Shown: positions 26,586 through 40,639, counted from the stretch's first letter. The stretch is DNA of 64,000 nucleotides from Panulirus ornatus (GCF_036320965.1 NC_092258.1:1593501-1657500), one strand, 5' to 3'. The notes: generated by a model from the sequence alone, not told the origin. Program-made: numbers and translations.

Positions 26586-26981
26586 TTTTTGCTGCTCTCA
26601 CGTGGAGAGGTTCCCCGGACATACGTCTCCCACACACTCCTCACCCACACAAGATTCCTCCGTAACGGAATTTTGCCTCAGGCTCTTGATCAGTGTTTCG
26701 ACGTCTCTTCCCTACCCTCTCCTCAGCGTGCAGCATTCATCAGCTTGGCCTCCTCTCCTCCCGTCCCTCAGCTGCCCGCGGCACAGCTGATGATAATCAT
26801 GACATTCGTGCTAACTCACCAGGCAAGAGGTCACCAGAAAGAGGCATCCAACACCACGTACCCTCTTGATGCTTACAGAGTGAGGCATCTTACGCAAGGT
26901 ACTCTATCGTTGTTCTACCCACAACAACAACACCTGCTCTCTCTCCTCTCCATCTTAGCAGCTGTTCTTACGAATACATAA
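26586..26981 (+). CDS. candidate 3' terminal exon, 131 codons
   Basis: The exon starts right after a strong acceptor, a T/C-rich run ending in ctttcactag, in phase 0, and is open to TAA at 26,979-26,981. The translation is continuous and protein-like: RTYVSHTLLTHTRFLRNGIL, then PQALDQCFDVSSLPSPQRA, a hydrophobic AQLMIIMTFVL, a polar middle (GHQKEASNTTYPLDAYRVR), and a hydrophobic C-terminus, LLSLLSILAAVLTN. No internal ATG is well placed, which fits a downstream exon. The C-terminal hydrophobic stretch could be a membrane anchor or GPI signal, but that is inference. I do not recognise the family, and no upstream exon was found. Confidence 0.42.
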   Translation, partial: FLLLSRGEVPRTYVSHTLLTHTRFLRNGILPQALDQCFDVSSLPSPQRAAFISLASSPPVPQLPAAQLMIIMTFVLTHQARGHQKEASNTTYPLDAYRVRHLTQGTLSLFYPQQQHLLSLLSILAAVLTNT

Positions 26982-27283
26982 GCTGAAATATGTGTGTCTG
27001 AGGTTTCACAAAACTCCTACAGAAAAAAATATGCTCATAGGTTGAGGACGAGAACAGGACTCATATATTATTCTACTGTCTACCTACATAGGCACTGACC
27101 TAACTTGTGGCGTGGATCTTTTCATGGGAGCATCAGCTCATCTCTGCAGCTTGCCTCCTACATTTGTATAACTCTATAAACCCTAGTTAGTCGAGTACCT
27201 ATAATGTCCTGCCCACGCCGCAGCATGTGGACTGGTGAATAAAGTGATCAAACTGCGGTGAAGCACATAGAGTAGCGTTCACA

Positions 27284-29860
<2,577 letters not shown>

Positions 29861-29878
29861 CAAATTCTTTTCCTTCCC

Positions 29879-29879
<1 letters not shown>

Positions 29880-29916
<37 letters not shown>

Positions 29917-29932
29917 GCTGCATATCAACCTT

Positions 29933-30007
<75 letters not shown>

Positions 30008-30040
30008 TGTGAATGTGTGTGTGTGTGTGTGTGTGTGTGG
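29880..30040. repeat. compound (CA)n-(TA)n-(TG)n microsatellite
   Basis: About 17 CA units (29,881-29,914), a short spacer, about 33 TA units (29,937-30,004), then TG units (30,013-30,039). The outer tracts are complementary, so the whole block is quasi-palindromic. Confidence 0.97.
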
Positions 30041-30600
30041 TTATGACTTTATAACGAGAGTGATGGCTGACCAGTTCTGGTGGTATAGTTACGTATATAC
30101 CAATAATCCCTGGAGACACCGCATAAGTCATGGTGGGTCTCGTCAAGGTCCTGCAGGTGCAAGTGTGAAGTCATGTGTTTACTGCAGTAAACCATCTTCA
30201 TGGTCGACAAATATTCATGGTTCTTATGTTGTGTTCATGTAAAAGATAAACAGGTGCTGCGATCCCTGACATACACTGGTTCTCAGTCTGTGGGAGTCAT
30301 ATTATGACGGCTCTATAGCGAGCTGTACAGTGCTTGGTGATGGTCCCAGCCGGTGCTTTACTGGTGAAGCTGTTTAGTATACAGACGAGATCTCTTGGTG
30401 AAAAGAAAGGTATAACTAGATTGTGTTCTGTACGATAACTTCACAAGTAACAAATATGTTACAATATTGTGATGTTTCTCACATCTGCTCATCACTCGGC
30501 TAGTGATTAATAAGAGGGTCACAAGGGCGTCACGACAGGATCAACTGACGTAGGACTTCTTGAGAAGACGTCTCAGAGACTCGCGTTCAAGAATTGCCAG

Positions 30601-31233
30601 TCAGTTGTTCATAGCCACAACGTGATGCTCGCTTCCACAGCCCAGCTCAGACGTCTCTGTGTTATGACATAGATTAATCACTTGAGGCTGTTGGTTCGAC
30701 CCTTGAGCACGGCGATACGACCCTTCAGGATGACGATATACGACCTCTGCGTATGATTGTCCTGACGTTTGACCTGACATATAGTCCAGGTCACCATACG
30801 TAAGAGTTATATCGTCGTAGTCAAGGGTTGCAGCCGCTGGTGCCGGAGGAGGATCTGTGTTACTCCTGAGAGCAATTGTTTTCTTAATGTGCTCGAGGTA
30901 TGTTTCACTGTAGCTGATTACCTCTCTTATTAGAGCCACGACTGGCGCAACCATAGTGAAGGATTTTCGCTCTATCAGCCTGTCAATCTAAGGACCAGCG
31001 AGGAGCACTTGATACTGCGCCGCCGTGCACAGCTGGCTGGCCCTGCTGGGAACACGGCCATGGGTCCCTCCCCCGCGCCTGACACAACCCCAGATTTGCT
31101 GGATCTAACCTCATATCCTGACCTCTTTATGTGAGGCTCTGGTGAACTCATTATACTGGCTGTATTGATGGTGGAGTTTATGCTGCTGATAAGGCTGGTG
31201 TGTCCCGGGACGAAACGCAATAGAACGGTCCAT
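30601..31233 (-). CDS. candidate two-exon gene, 165 codons, unknown
   Basis: Model: ATG at 31,233, exon 1 to 31,123, a 135-bp intron (donor GAG/GTCAGG, weak; acceptor ctcgctggtccttag, good), and exon 2 30,987-30,601 ending in TGA. Exon 1 reads MDRSIAFRPGTHQPYQQHK and continues Q/H/Y-rich. Exon 2 has an amphipathic, possibly helical LIERKSFTMVAPVVALIREV, then YSETYLEHIKKTIAL, a proline/alanine hinge (DPPPAPAAA), a Y/D/G-rich part (LDYDDITLTYGDLDYMSG) and a polar tail. An in-frame TAA nine bases upstream of the ATG supports that start. Both exons share a Y/Q-rich polar bias. Exon 2 alone is well supported as coding; the join is less certain. I recognise no family. Confidence 0.4.
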
Positions 31234-31702
31234 TGTCGTGTGTTATTCGTTCGATCACTCTGAATCCTCGTGAGCCATCAGAGGGATTCTCATGAGATGG
31301 ACGCAACCATTCGCTCATTTTCTAACCGCATGATTGTTGACGAAAAGAAAGCACCGTTTCATTCCTCGCCACATTAATTTAGGATCATATTCTGTCATCC
31401 AGATTTATAGTAAAAAGCCAATGTCTTCTGTCCTTTTGCTGTAACCCTGTTCTACGTAAGATATATGTTGCGCAGAGCGAGGAAGCGTCACCCGCAAGGA
31501 CGAAACATTGTGGAAGAGGTGGTTTGTGAGGGCGTCGGAGTGTAGCTGGTGTGGATTGTTTGCCTCAGCTGCGGGTGTGTGGAGGCGACGGCGCGGCGGG
31601 CCACCACCTGTGTAGCCGACGGGGCCGTGACGTCACCCACCGACCCACCAGTCACACTCATCAACCCTCCGATGACCAGGGCCCTTGTCGGCATCCACCC
31701 AC

Positions 31703-31744
31703 CTCCTCCTCCTCCTCCTCCTCCTCCTCTTTTTTTTTTTTTTT
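31703..31744. repeat. (CTC)n plus poly-T
   Basis: About 8 CTC triplets followed by a run of about 16 T. Confidence 0.95.
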
Positions 31745-32030
31745 CCGAGGGCGTGGCTGGTGCTTATGAGCACGAGGGCTGTTTTGGGACATGTATAGTG
31801 CTGCTGTTATTTGTGAGATATTGTTAGATACGTTCCACGAAAGAGAGGGAGACATTTTGTGTGGTGAGGATCTTCTTCAGTTCCAAGGAATTTCTCATAA
31901 CTGAGAAGTCGATGAGTATTAAACCATCTTGCGTCATGCAGACACATACGTCTGCTGTCGTGACTGGTCACAGTTGATGTCGTGCGATGAAAAGTGGCAT
32001 TACAGGGTGCACCTGTGACATCAATGGCCC

Positions 32031-32118
32031 TGGGGTAGTACTGTACACCTCGTGGGGTAGTACTGTACCTCTCGTGGGGTAGTGCTGTACATCTCATGGG
32101 GTAGTACTGAACTCCTCG
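32031..32118. repeat. 22-bp tandem repeat, about 4 copies
   Basis: The unit tggggtagtactgtacacctc repeats with small substitutions. Confidence 0.85.
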
Positions 32119-32189
32119 TTACAGTGGGCTATTCTGGTGGTGCGTTGTGGTGACGCAACATTACTCCAGCATCCTCTGTCCTCCCTCAC

Positions 32190-32780
32190 TCACTGTTGTC
32201 GGTGGTGAGGATGTAGATGGTGAGGATGTTGTCAGTGGTGCTGATGTATATGGTGATAATGTTGACACAGATGTTAGCGAGGTCGCTGATGTATATGTTG
32301 ATGGATGTCGTAGATGTTTGTGCTGGTGCTTTTGCATTTTGGGATGTTGTTAGTGCTGATGTGGACGTGGATGAGAAGGGTAGTGTTGGCAATAGTGCTG
32401 TAGACGTTGGAGCTGATGTAAATGCTGAGAATGTTGGTCTTAAGAATGTTTGTGTTGATGTTGATGCTGAGGACGTTACTAAAGTGACTACAAAAAGATT
32501 GTTACTTCCAATGGTGTTTAGATGCTGGATGCAGATGGTAATGTTTTTAGAGATATTGAAAATGTTGGTAATGACAATGATGTTGAGGAAGATACTTTTA
32601 CTGATGGTGGTCCTAGAGATGGTGTGCTTGTTTATGATGATGTTACGAGGAATGATATCAAAACTGATGAGATGTGTTGCTGTAGTCATTGTAGGCGCTG
32701 TATATTAATAGTTGTTGTATTGACAGCTGTTGTTGTTGTCGAAGTTGTTAGCACTGATGATGTTGTAATGTTCAATGCTT
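32190..32780. repeat. degenerate GATGTT/GTTGAT block, about 590 bp
   Basis: Degenerate gatgttg, gctgatg and gatgatg words fill the interval. They keep a 163-codon plus frame and a 167-codon minus frame open at once, with V/D/M-rich and T/N/I-rich translations. This mirror openness is typical of a decayed simple repeat, not a gene. Confidence 0.75.
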
Positions 32781-32903
32781 TGCATCTTCAGGAAGAGTCC
32801 AGAAAACTGTTGATTTTACGAAGGGTTTTATCTAAACACTAAATAACTCAAACATTAAATATTTTTCCCTCTGTAAGATGCAGTTACTTTCCATCATCAT
32901 GGC

Positions 32904-32906
<3 letters not shown>

Positions 32907-32967
<61 letters not shown>
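32907..32967. repeat. (TG)n microsatellite
   Basis: About 30 TG units. Confidence 0.99.
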
Positions 32968-32970
<3 letters not shown>

Positions 32971-33541
32971 GAACGCATCGGTAGCCAGTCGTCCTAAATG
33001 AACCGTTGGGAAGTTGAATGTCCTCCAACCACCTGCTTCAGAGTGACCTCAATAGGGCATTGATAAAGGTATGATTCAAGGGACAGGTGCAACTGCTGGG
33101 CGTCTGAGTCACGCTGGACTTGTGCTCCTCAGCCTTTTTGGGGTCGCGTACCACACACTAGTCTGCCTTCCCTCATCTTTCTGCACATCTAACATGCAAC
33201 CTCTCAGTTTAACAAGGTAACGTAATTTGGAATTGGGTAAATCTTACGTTGATGGTGTTACTTGATATAGAGAAATATGCGTGGAATATATGGTCCAACA
33301 TTATACATAATAGAAACGTGGTCATATTTCTTTTCAGTCACCGAGGACCAGTTACTGGCCCTTTTGTACAGTGTGTCTTCTCTCTTGCGCCCCCGCCCAC
33401 AGGATGGGTTGGAGTGTACCATAAATTCGTTGCTCTTGTGGGAAAAATAAAATATCAGATTCCTTCTCTCCTTACGACTGGAACTTGTATGACTAACATC
33501 ACGTGCCATCTGCTCGGTTCTCCTGCCTGTACTACCACTAG

Positions 33542-33811
33542 TGGGGCAAACACCGGCTGGGCCTCATGGTTCTGGAGGACCTCAAGTGTTCCTACCGACG
33601 TAGGGGAGCCAAACCCAGGCAGAGGAGGACCTGGACGTCTGAACCTTTTGGGGGGAAATGAATTCTATCAACGACACGACTTCCGGACGGAATGGCTGAT
33701 TATGAAGACTTGTTTTCCGACCCATCTTCTCCAAACTTGGGACCTGGCGACCACTCGAGCATGTTTGACATGAGAGGCAAATCTTTAGGATCCCAGGAAC
33801 GTGTCTCCTCC

Positions 33812-33815
<4 letters not shown>
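33542..33815 (+). pseudogene. possible exon or gene fragment with one stop
   Basis: After the acceptor-like ctcctgcctgtactaccactag the frame reads LGLMVLEDLKCSYRRRGAK, a basic stretch PRQRRTWTSEPFGGK, then TGA (33,659-33,661), and continues in the same frame as STTRLPDG, MADYEDLFSDPSSPNLG and FDMRGKSLGSQERV up to a C-run/CT microsatellite at 33,811. Both halves look coding and share one frame. The downstream ATG (33,692, context GGAATGG) is a good start, so either this is one exon broken by a nonsense codon beside a G6 run, or the second half is a separate N-terminus. No family is recognised. A longer competing plus frame (33,249-33,773) is open but less protein-like. Confidence 0.28.

Positions 33816-33873
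<58 letters not shown>
33811..33873. repeat. C-run plus (CT)n microsatellite
   Basis: About 12 C followed by about 22 CT units. Confidence 0.98.
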
Positions 33874-33874
<1 letters not shown>

Positions 33875-35486
33875 GATATAGGCTTTGGATATTCATTTTT
33901 CTACCTTAATAAGTTATTGGAAGATAACTGCTTCATCAGCCTCATGATCAAGTGCTTTAGTGCATCTTGTGGTCGATGACTGTTTTGTGAATAACCCTAA
34001 AATCGTGTCATGTGTGTCTCTTGAGAACACACGTGATTAACAATCATGTAATTCCTCTTGGAAAAGTGAGTAAAGGGAAACAAGATTGTTTCGTCTAACA
34101 ACGGGAATTCATTTCTCCCTGTACCCTTGCGGAGTTGACACAAGACCCCAGATGCTGACCCTCATCATCGAGATAAATTCCAACACTTCAAAGTCTTTAG
34201 TTGTCTAAACGTACGTAGGTAACTTTACTTCAGTGATAGCATGGGTGACGGATACATGTTTACTGGTAGGTGGAGCCCCGGGAGCGTCACCAGGCGCTAC
34301 ACACACCTCCAGGTTGCGGACGTGGTGAACGTCTTAATGACAGACTTTCATAGGGTTGTCACCAGACCCCCACCCCTGGGGTGGTGGATGTGGGTAGGTT
34401 GTGGTGGTGGCCATCATGGTTGGAGACACTGTTGCTAGAGGCACTCGGTGACCCTCCAGGCACTGCTTATCTGTCGACTCACTTCCGGCACCGCTGCCTG
34501 ATCCGCTGTCCCAGCACGCCGTCATGGCTCATGCTCACACCTCACCCTCAACTCCCATGTCACTAGGTTCAGTATCACATGGCATCCTTCTCTATCTTAT
34601 CGTCTCAGTAACTCCCTGTCAACCCTCCCTCACAGCTTCCCTCCTGTCTCACAACAGGGTTCGCAAACACCTTCCCCCGCAGCCAATACCTCAACCCTAA
34701 ATTGACCTTTGACCAGCCAGTCTCTCACATACCTCTCTCACGGGCGGCTGTCATGTCATATATATCTTCCCTCTTATGTATCTATCAGCAACACTTGACT
34801 CACATCTCTGGTTTGACCTGACTTGTCTTATCTTAGACAACTGGTACTTCATTCTCTGTACACTATGATGTTCTCTTCTGCGTTTTTCAGTATGTTGTGT
34901 AAATCTCATTCAGAGATGAAATATCCTCCAGAGAGCTTCAGTTATAGTAACCAGTGTGTCATGTGTGCTATGTGGCTTACAGTGTCCAGTTAAGCGGGTC
35001 TATGCGAAGCTACTGCTATAAATACTATTGGCGCTTTGGCCTATCTGATGTTAATCAATTGAACTGTATTTTTGGTCAAATGTCTGGACACAATTTAGAA
35101 CATTATGTCCCACTGGGGACTGACCACTGGGGACTGACCACTGGGAACTGACAAAGACCCTTTGTGACCTCAGTAATCCAGGAGACGCACAATAAACTAG
35201 CAGGGGAAGTCGGCACAAGTCAGATCAGAATCCTCCATAGATGTTTTTCCTCCAGGTAAGGTCGACTCGGAGTGTCAGTCAAATATGTTGGTAGCGATCA
35301 CCCACACTCCCTCTAGAACACAAGTAGAGTATGTTACCCGCGCCACATACCCTCTCCCAACCCTCTACCTCCGCTGTATGATGACAACATTCTTTCCATA
35401 CAGTACGTCGAATCCTGGCTGGGTAACCGCCTGCCTGACGACTAACACTAACAGTAAGAATCTTATGTTACAGATCATAGACTACG

Positions 35487-35490
<4 letters not shown>
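33874..35490. other. mostly non-coding stretch
   Basis: One possible small exon: ATG at 34,241 (MGDGYMFTG), between an acceptor-like tttacttcag and a CTG/GTAGGT donor, too short to call. A 15-bp repeat (actggggactgacc, 3 copies) lies at 35,110-35,150. An acceptor-like tttttcctccag ends near 35,255 without an evident exon after it. Confidence 0.35.
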
Positions 35491-35559
<69 letters not shown>

Positions 35560-35571
35560 TGTGTGTGTGTG
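35491..35571. repeat. (TG)n microsatellite
   Basis: About 40 TG units with one A interruption near the end. Confidence 0.99.
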
Positions 35572-37456
35572 CTCACTAAACAATGCCTGTTGAGGTATGT
35601 TCTTCCTGAGGATATCAGTGAGAAATATGTACCCCCCCACTTCTTAATCTTTCCAGCATATCCTTACGACAATATGTTCCTCGTTGCATATTCTACCCGG
35701 GGTATATCTGCAGGAGTGTGATGTACCTGTGAGGGCCTGAGGTGAGGAGCCCCTTCCTGGCATATCTGCCGCAGATACGGGCAGCTTCCACCCAGCCCCT
35801 ACCCCATCATCGGTCGTGGGTCAGTCGGCGTGACCTGCCCCACCTTGGGGGCGGTGGGCGGGCAGGAAATATTTGGCTGCGTTAGCGTGGTCATGAACAT
35901 AGCCTGAGGTACGGTGAGGCTGGGCGAGGCGGGGCGGGCCCCTCGCAACGCTCCGCTGCCCACACTCTTTCTTGTCAGCCACGGTTTTTGTCTTCGTGCC
36001 TGGTCTTCATCCTTAGCTTTTTTTTTTCTTCGTCTTTATGCTTCACTTCGTTCTTGCTTTCGTGCGCGTCCGCATTCTCGTTTGTTTTTGTTTCCATCGC
36101 TTCTTTTGTGAGTACGACTCAAAACCTTGGCATTGTCCAGTCCAGGAGGCTTTATATTCCACAGGTATACTATCGTTGATAACTATATCATCATACAGTC
36201 ATGTTACTGCAGAATGTGTAGCTATCATATACAATCATCTTCCCTTTGACAGTCAAGTTACAGTCATCACTCATCTTACAGCCAACGTTCTTGTTATAGT
36301 TTGTCGGTTAAGCTCCAGTCGACAATCTTCGTTACAGTCGAAGGTATTCAACCTGTCGACGTTTCCCCCCGCTCCATTATTCACCATATTGCTCTTAACC
36401 TTTGCCTCGCCTTTCCTCACACCCCCTGGCCAGCAGCCCCACCCAAGTTGTTCTCGTAGGTTATCATTATATAGAAAAAAGGCATTTCCGAAGCAGTGAA
36501 TGTCTTTCTAGAGCGATACTCTCGCCTTGCGTTGTCCAAGACGTACCAGAGAAACGGGAAAAGCTGGTATTTAGAACCCAATATGTCAGCTTTGTTCTGT
36601 AACAGAATCAAATGTTTTTCTTATTTTCAATTCAATTAATCGTTAGTGCTTCATGAAAGCAACTTTGTGCTTGGTGCTGGGGGTTGAGGGGTAGAGCAAG
36701 TCTTTTATTTAAACTCCACAAGGCTGTACACTGCAAGCGATCCCAGAACAAGTGTCTTAGTTGGCAAGGAAAACCAGACAAAAGGTACATTAATATCTCG
36801 ACCCACAGGAGAGGGCATAGTTGAACGCAGGCAGCTGACAGTAATGAGGTTAGATTGTTCCAACATAATTCTGACCACAAATGAAACAGTTAACCTTATG
36901 AAGTCTGAGGTCTGAGTGCTTTGTATCATGCCATCTGTTTTCGACAGTCGTTCCTCAACAAGGCTTAATTTTCAGGCAAGGACATGACAATCCTTCAAAC
37001 AATTAATAATATTATCAGGTTCACATCCAATTAATAACATAATCAGGTTCACATCCCGCTGAATCTGGCAGTATTGTAATAAAGACACTTTCTTTCTGTG
37101 TTGTGGATGCTATCCCTTTCTTCTTGAGATTGATTTTCATAAACTGAATTTGAATTAATCCTAAATGTGTGAATTAATCCCATATACGTGAATTAATCCT
37201 AGAAACGTGTTACAGTTCTGGGTTAGATGTTGGTGATTGTCGAGAAACGTAGCGCCTGCTTGAGAGTTAGGTCCTGTCCGCAATGTTAAGTCCTGAGGTG
37301 GTGGTGACCCGCGGGGGACCTCTCTTATTATGTGCCACCCGAGAGTTATCTAGCGCTGAGGAGGCGCAAGAGCGGCGGTAGATATGTAAACTGTAAGAAA
37401 TGAAGACATAAAGTTGGCTTAGTGTCTGAAATGATCGCAAAGGGGAAAGGACACTG

Positions 37457-37457
<1 letters not shown>
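35572..37457. other. non-coding stretch
   Basis: 35,740-35,960 is GC-rich. 36,000-36,110 is T-rich. Two short tandem repeats occur: a 27-bp unit twice at about 37,008-37,060 (attaataa..tcaggttcacatcc) and a 19-bp unit three times at about 37,150-37,210 (gaattaatccta..). No supported gene. Confidence 0.4.

Positions 37458-37512
<55 letters not shown>
37458..37512. repeat. (GA)n microsatellite
   Basis: About 27 GA units followed by a ggga-type purine run to about 37,545. Confidence 0.99.
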
Positions 37513-37516
<4 letters not shown>

Positions 37517-37929
37517 AGGGGGGAGGGAGGGAGGGAGAGGGAGAGGTGCTGAAGTCCCCAAGGCATTCCTTGAGCAATTTAAGATACTCAGATGTCGTTA
37601 AAACTTCAAATTGTCTTTGATTACAGGGATCTGGTGTTTACTGCTGCAAGCAATGCTCGAGCCATGTCTCTATCTACGATCAGAGGTTATCTGCAGGCGA
37701 GAGATAATGTTTAGATATATCCTAGATAACCTTTCCTCACACTAAAAGCCATGGAGATAAGTAAACGAGCTGTTCAGAGATGAGAGGGAGAGAACAAAAA
37801 CGGGAATTAAGATATATGAAGTAACAGAAAACGAGAATTAGGATTAGAAAATAGGAAATTTCAGAGCTCATAAGAAAACGGATGCCCACTTACTAACGTA
37901 GAGAGGGCGCCACCAGAGCCTCATATAAT

Positions 37930-38285
37930 GGTGTAATGAAGCGTTGATGAGGGAGCTGGGAGGTGGTGAGGGGTTGATGTGGGAGCTGGGAGGTGATGAG
38001 GGGTTGATGTGGGAGCTGGGAGGTGATGTGGGGTTGATGTGGGAGCTGGGAGGTAATGATGCGGTCATGAGGGACGTGGGGGTGATGAGGCGTTGATGAG
38101 GGAGCTGAGAGGTAATTATGCGCTAATGAGGGACGTGGGGGGTGATGAGGCGTTGATGAGGGAGCTGAGAGGTAATTATGCGCTAATGAGGGACCTAGGG
38201 GGTGATGAGGCGGTCATGAGGGAGGTAGCTGGTGATTATGCTCTGACGAAGGAGCTAGGAGGTGATGAGGCCCCACCTGTATAAT
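37930..38285. repeat. 30-bp minisatellite with a 60-bp higher-order unit
   Basis: The first part repeats gatgtgggagctgggaggt + gatgaggggtt (30 bp). From 38,093 two alternating 30-bp variants form a 60-bp dimer, translating as MRELRGNYAL and MRDVGGDEAL. About 11 monomers. Open frames here are repeat by-products. Confidence 0.9.
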
Positions 38286-38817
38286 AAAGCGATGAGGAAC
38301 CACAGTATAAACGCCAAGCAGAGTGACATTTATGTCTTAGCCACCTGTTGCCAGTTGTACTTGTGTGGAACCTTGTCCCAAACACTACTACCCCAGCCAG
38401 CTGGGGTGGTGCCATCCCCCAGGCCCCCAGCATCCCTTACTAGCGAACAGTTACTACGTGTCTGAGTGATTTACTTACGCTCCCCATATGGGAACTTTGA
38501 GAAAAAAGAACAAACTGATTAAAGTAATGAACTGTGAGATAATTTATTGTTGCTTGTAGCACGAGGAGGTTATCTTGCTTCTTACACTGTATCAGCTACT
38601 GGGGTGAGTGGGTGGGTGGGTGGCGCGGGTGGTACCGTTGGTGTAACAATGTTACTTCAGTAATTTGTAACAATATATTTACATAACGAGAACATTACAG
38701 GTAGGGACTAAGAGAAGAAATCATTAGCCAAAGAAAATATTGAGGGGATTATGATACAAAAGAAGAGTAAACGATAAACAAGATTGAATTAGAAACTGGA
38801 CTGGAGACCACGTGTGC

Positions 38818-39185
38818 CCCTCACAGCTTACCACGTGTGAAGCTCACAACTGTACCACGTGTGGCCCTCACAGCTGTACCACTTGTGGCCCTCACAGCTG
38901 CACCACGTGTGGCCCTCACAGCTGTACCACTTGTGGCCCTCACAGCTGCACCACGTGTGGCCCTCACAGCTGTACCACTTGTGGCCCTCACAGCTGCACC
39001 ACGTGTGGCCCTCACAGCTGTACCACGTGTGGCCCTCGCAGCTGTACCACTTGTGGCCCTCACAGCTGCACCACGTGTGGCCCTCACAGCTGCACCACGT
39101 GTGGCCCTCACAACTGTACCACGTGTGGCACTCACAGCCGTCCCTCATGTGGCCCCCACAGTTGCACCATGTGGAGCCTCGCAGC
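38818..39185. repeat. 24-bp minisatellite, about 15 copies
   Basis: The unit cctcacagctgtaccacgtg + tggc varies mainly at two sites (tgt/tgc and acg/act). Because 24 is a multiple of three, five of the six frames stay open. One reads as repeats of HSCTTCGP with a CxxC-like spacing, which I attribute to the repeat. Confidence 0.95.
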
Positions 39186-39316
39186 TGTGCCGGATTCCAG
39201 TGTGATCCATGGTGCAGTATGTGAATCATCTGTTATACAAACATTGTGGTTACGAAGAGAAATAGTCGAAAGAGGGCGATTAGTCCTGCATCTGGTGAAT
39301 GTGAATGACTAAGCTT

Positions 39317-39441
39317 GGAAGAAGAAGAAGAAGAAGAAGAAGAAGAAGAAGAAGAAGAAGAAGAAGAAGAAGAAAGAAGAAAGAAAGAAAGAAGAAGAAG
39401 AGAAAGAAGAAGAAGAAGAAGAAGAAGAAGAAGAAGAAGAA

Positions 39442-39482
<41 letters not shown>

Positions 39483-39483
39483 G

Positions 39484-39516
<33 letters not shown>

Positions 39517-39593
39517 AGAAGAAGAAGAAGAAGAAGAAGAAGAAGAAGAAGAAGAAGAAAAAGAAGAAGAAGAAGAAGAAGAAGAAGAAGAAA
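39317..39593. repeat. all-purine (GAA)n/(GAAA)n tract, 277 bp
   Basis: Every plus-strand base in this span is A or G: GAA triplets with GAAA blocks at about 39,374-39,400 and 39,448-39,482. The K/R/E runs on one strand and S/L/F runs on the other are translations of it. Confidence 0.98.
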
Positions 39594-40197
39594 CAAAGGA
39601 CAAGAGTGACAAGCTGTGTACACTTAAATCAGTCAACGAGTGCCCGAGGGCGACGCTCCCCAACCCCCTGCTGGCCCAACACCTGACAATACAAATTCAA
39701 ATCCAAAAGTTTTTACTTAAGGGGAAACACATCCGTCGGCGAGTAGCTAGCTCCGACGGGAGGCCGGGGTTGCGACAGGATTCCGACCACTCGGGCGCCA
39801 TCCGTCCGGTAGTCTCGGGAAGCGGAGACGTAGAAACGCACACACCTGCATGGGAGGGGAGGGCTTCCGGGGCTCCCCACACCTGCAGGGGAGGAGAGAG
39901 AGCTTCCGGGACCCTCACACCACGACCTCTGTCTGACCCTCTTGACCGCTCGCCGGTAGTGTTACCCTCCCTCAAGTGGCAGCTGCTAGCGATGACCTCC
40001 GGTGGGTAGCGTCTGTGTCTGTCGCCTTGGACGATATCCAGGAGGGCAAAGGTCACAGTACTTACTTGCGAATACTCACCATGAGAGTTTGCACCCCCCC
40101 CCCAAAAAAAAAAAAAGACAAAAAAAACAGGGCTTGCGCGTAGCCCTCACCGCAGGAAAATGCATATCATGTATGAAGAGACTGTATGTATCTGGAC

Positions 40198-40199
<2 letters not shown>

Positions 40200-40264
<65 letters not shown>
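40200..40264. repeat. (GA)n microsatellite
   Basis: About 32 GA units. Confidence 0.99.
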
Positions 40265-40265
<1 letters not shown>

Positions 40266-40639
40266 ACTCGGGTTAAGTAACTGTACAAAGACACTCTGCC
40301 AAGCAGAAGAAATATATAGTACAGCTGCGTCGAAGGCTGTTGAGAGCGGGGAGAGAGGGAGCGGGGTGATGCACGGTGTACTATAATTTCCCCAACCTCC
40401 CACGCAAGGTGAGAGAGAGAGTGTGCTATGCCCTCCCTACCACCCTGTCGCAAGGAAGCAAGAAGAGGACGGACTGAAGAAGAATGAGGCGGGGTGAGGC
40501 GGGGTGAGGGAGGGCGTCCTGTGCTCTCCCCACCAGCCCGACGCAGGTGCTATGATAATGAAGGCGCCCTGGGCCGCGCGGTAGTGGGTGGGGCCCTTCC
40601 ACATACTTACACTAATTGACTTCTTGATATTCGTGTCAG

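Noticed and set aside
32186..32708. Long overlapping open frames on both strands (163 and 167 codons)
   Set aside because: Both come from a degenerate GATGTT repeat; amino-acid composition is restricted to the repeat codons.
38818..39185. CRISPR-like repeat array
   Set aside because: Units are contiguous with no unique spacers, and the context is eukaryotic.
38821..39312. Cysteine-rich repeat protein (HSCTTCGP)n
   Set aside because: Other frames of the same 24-bp array are equally open and no promoter, start context or splice site fits.
39305..40009. 234-codon plus frame of K, R and E runs
   Set aside because: It is the GAA/GAAA tract read through, with an unrelated GC-rich tail; the complementary strand is equally open.
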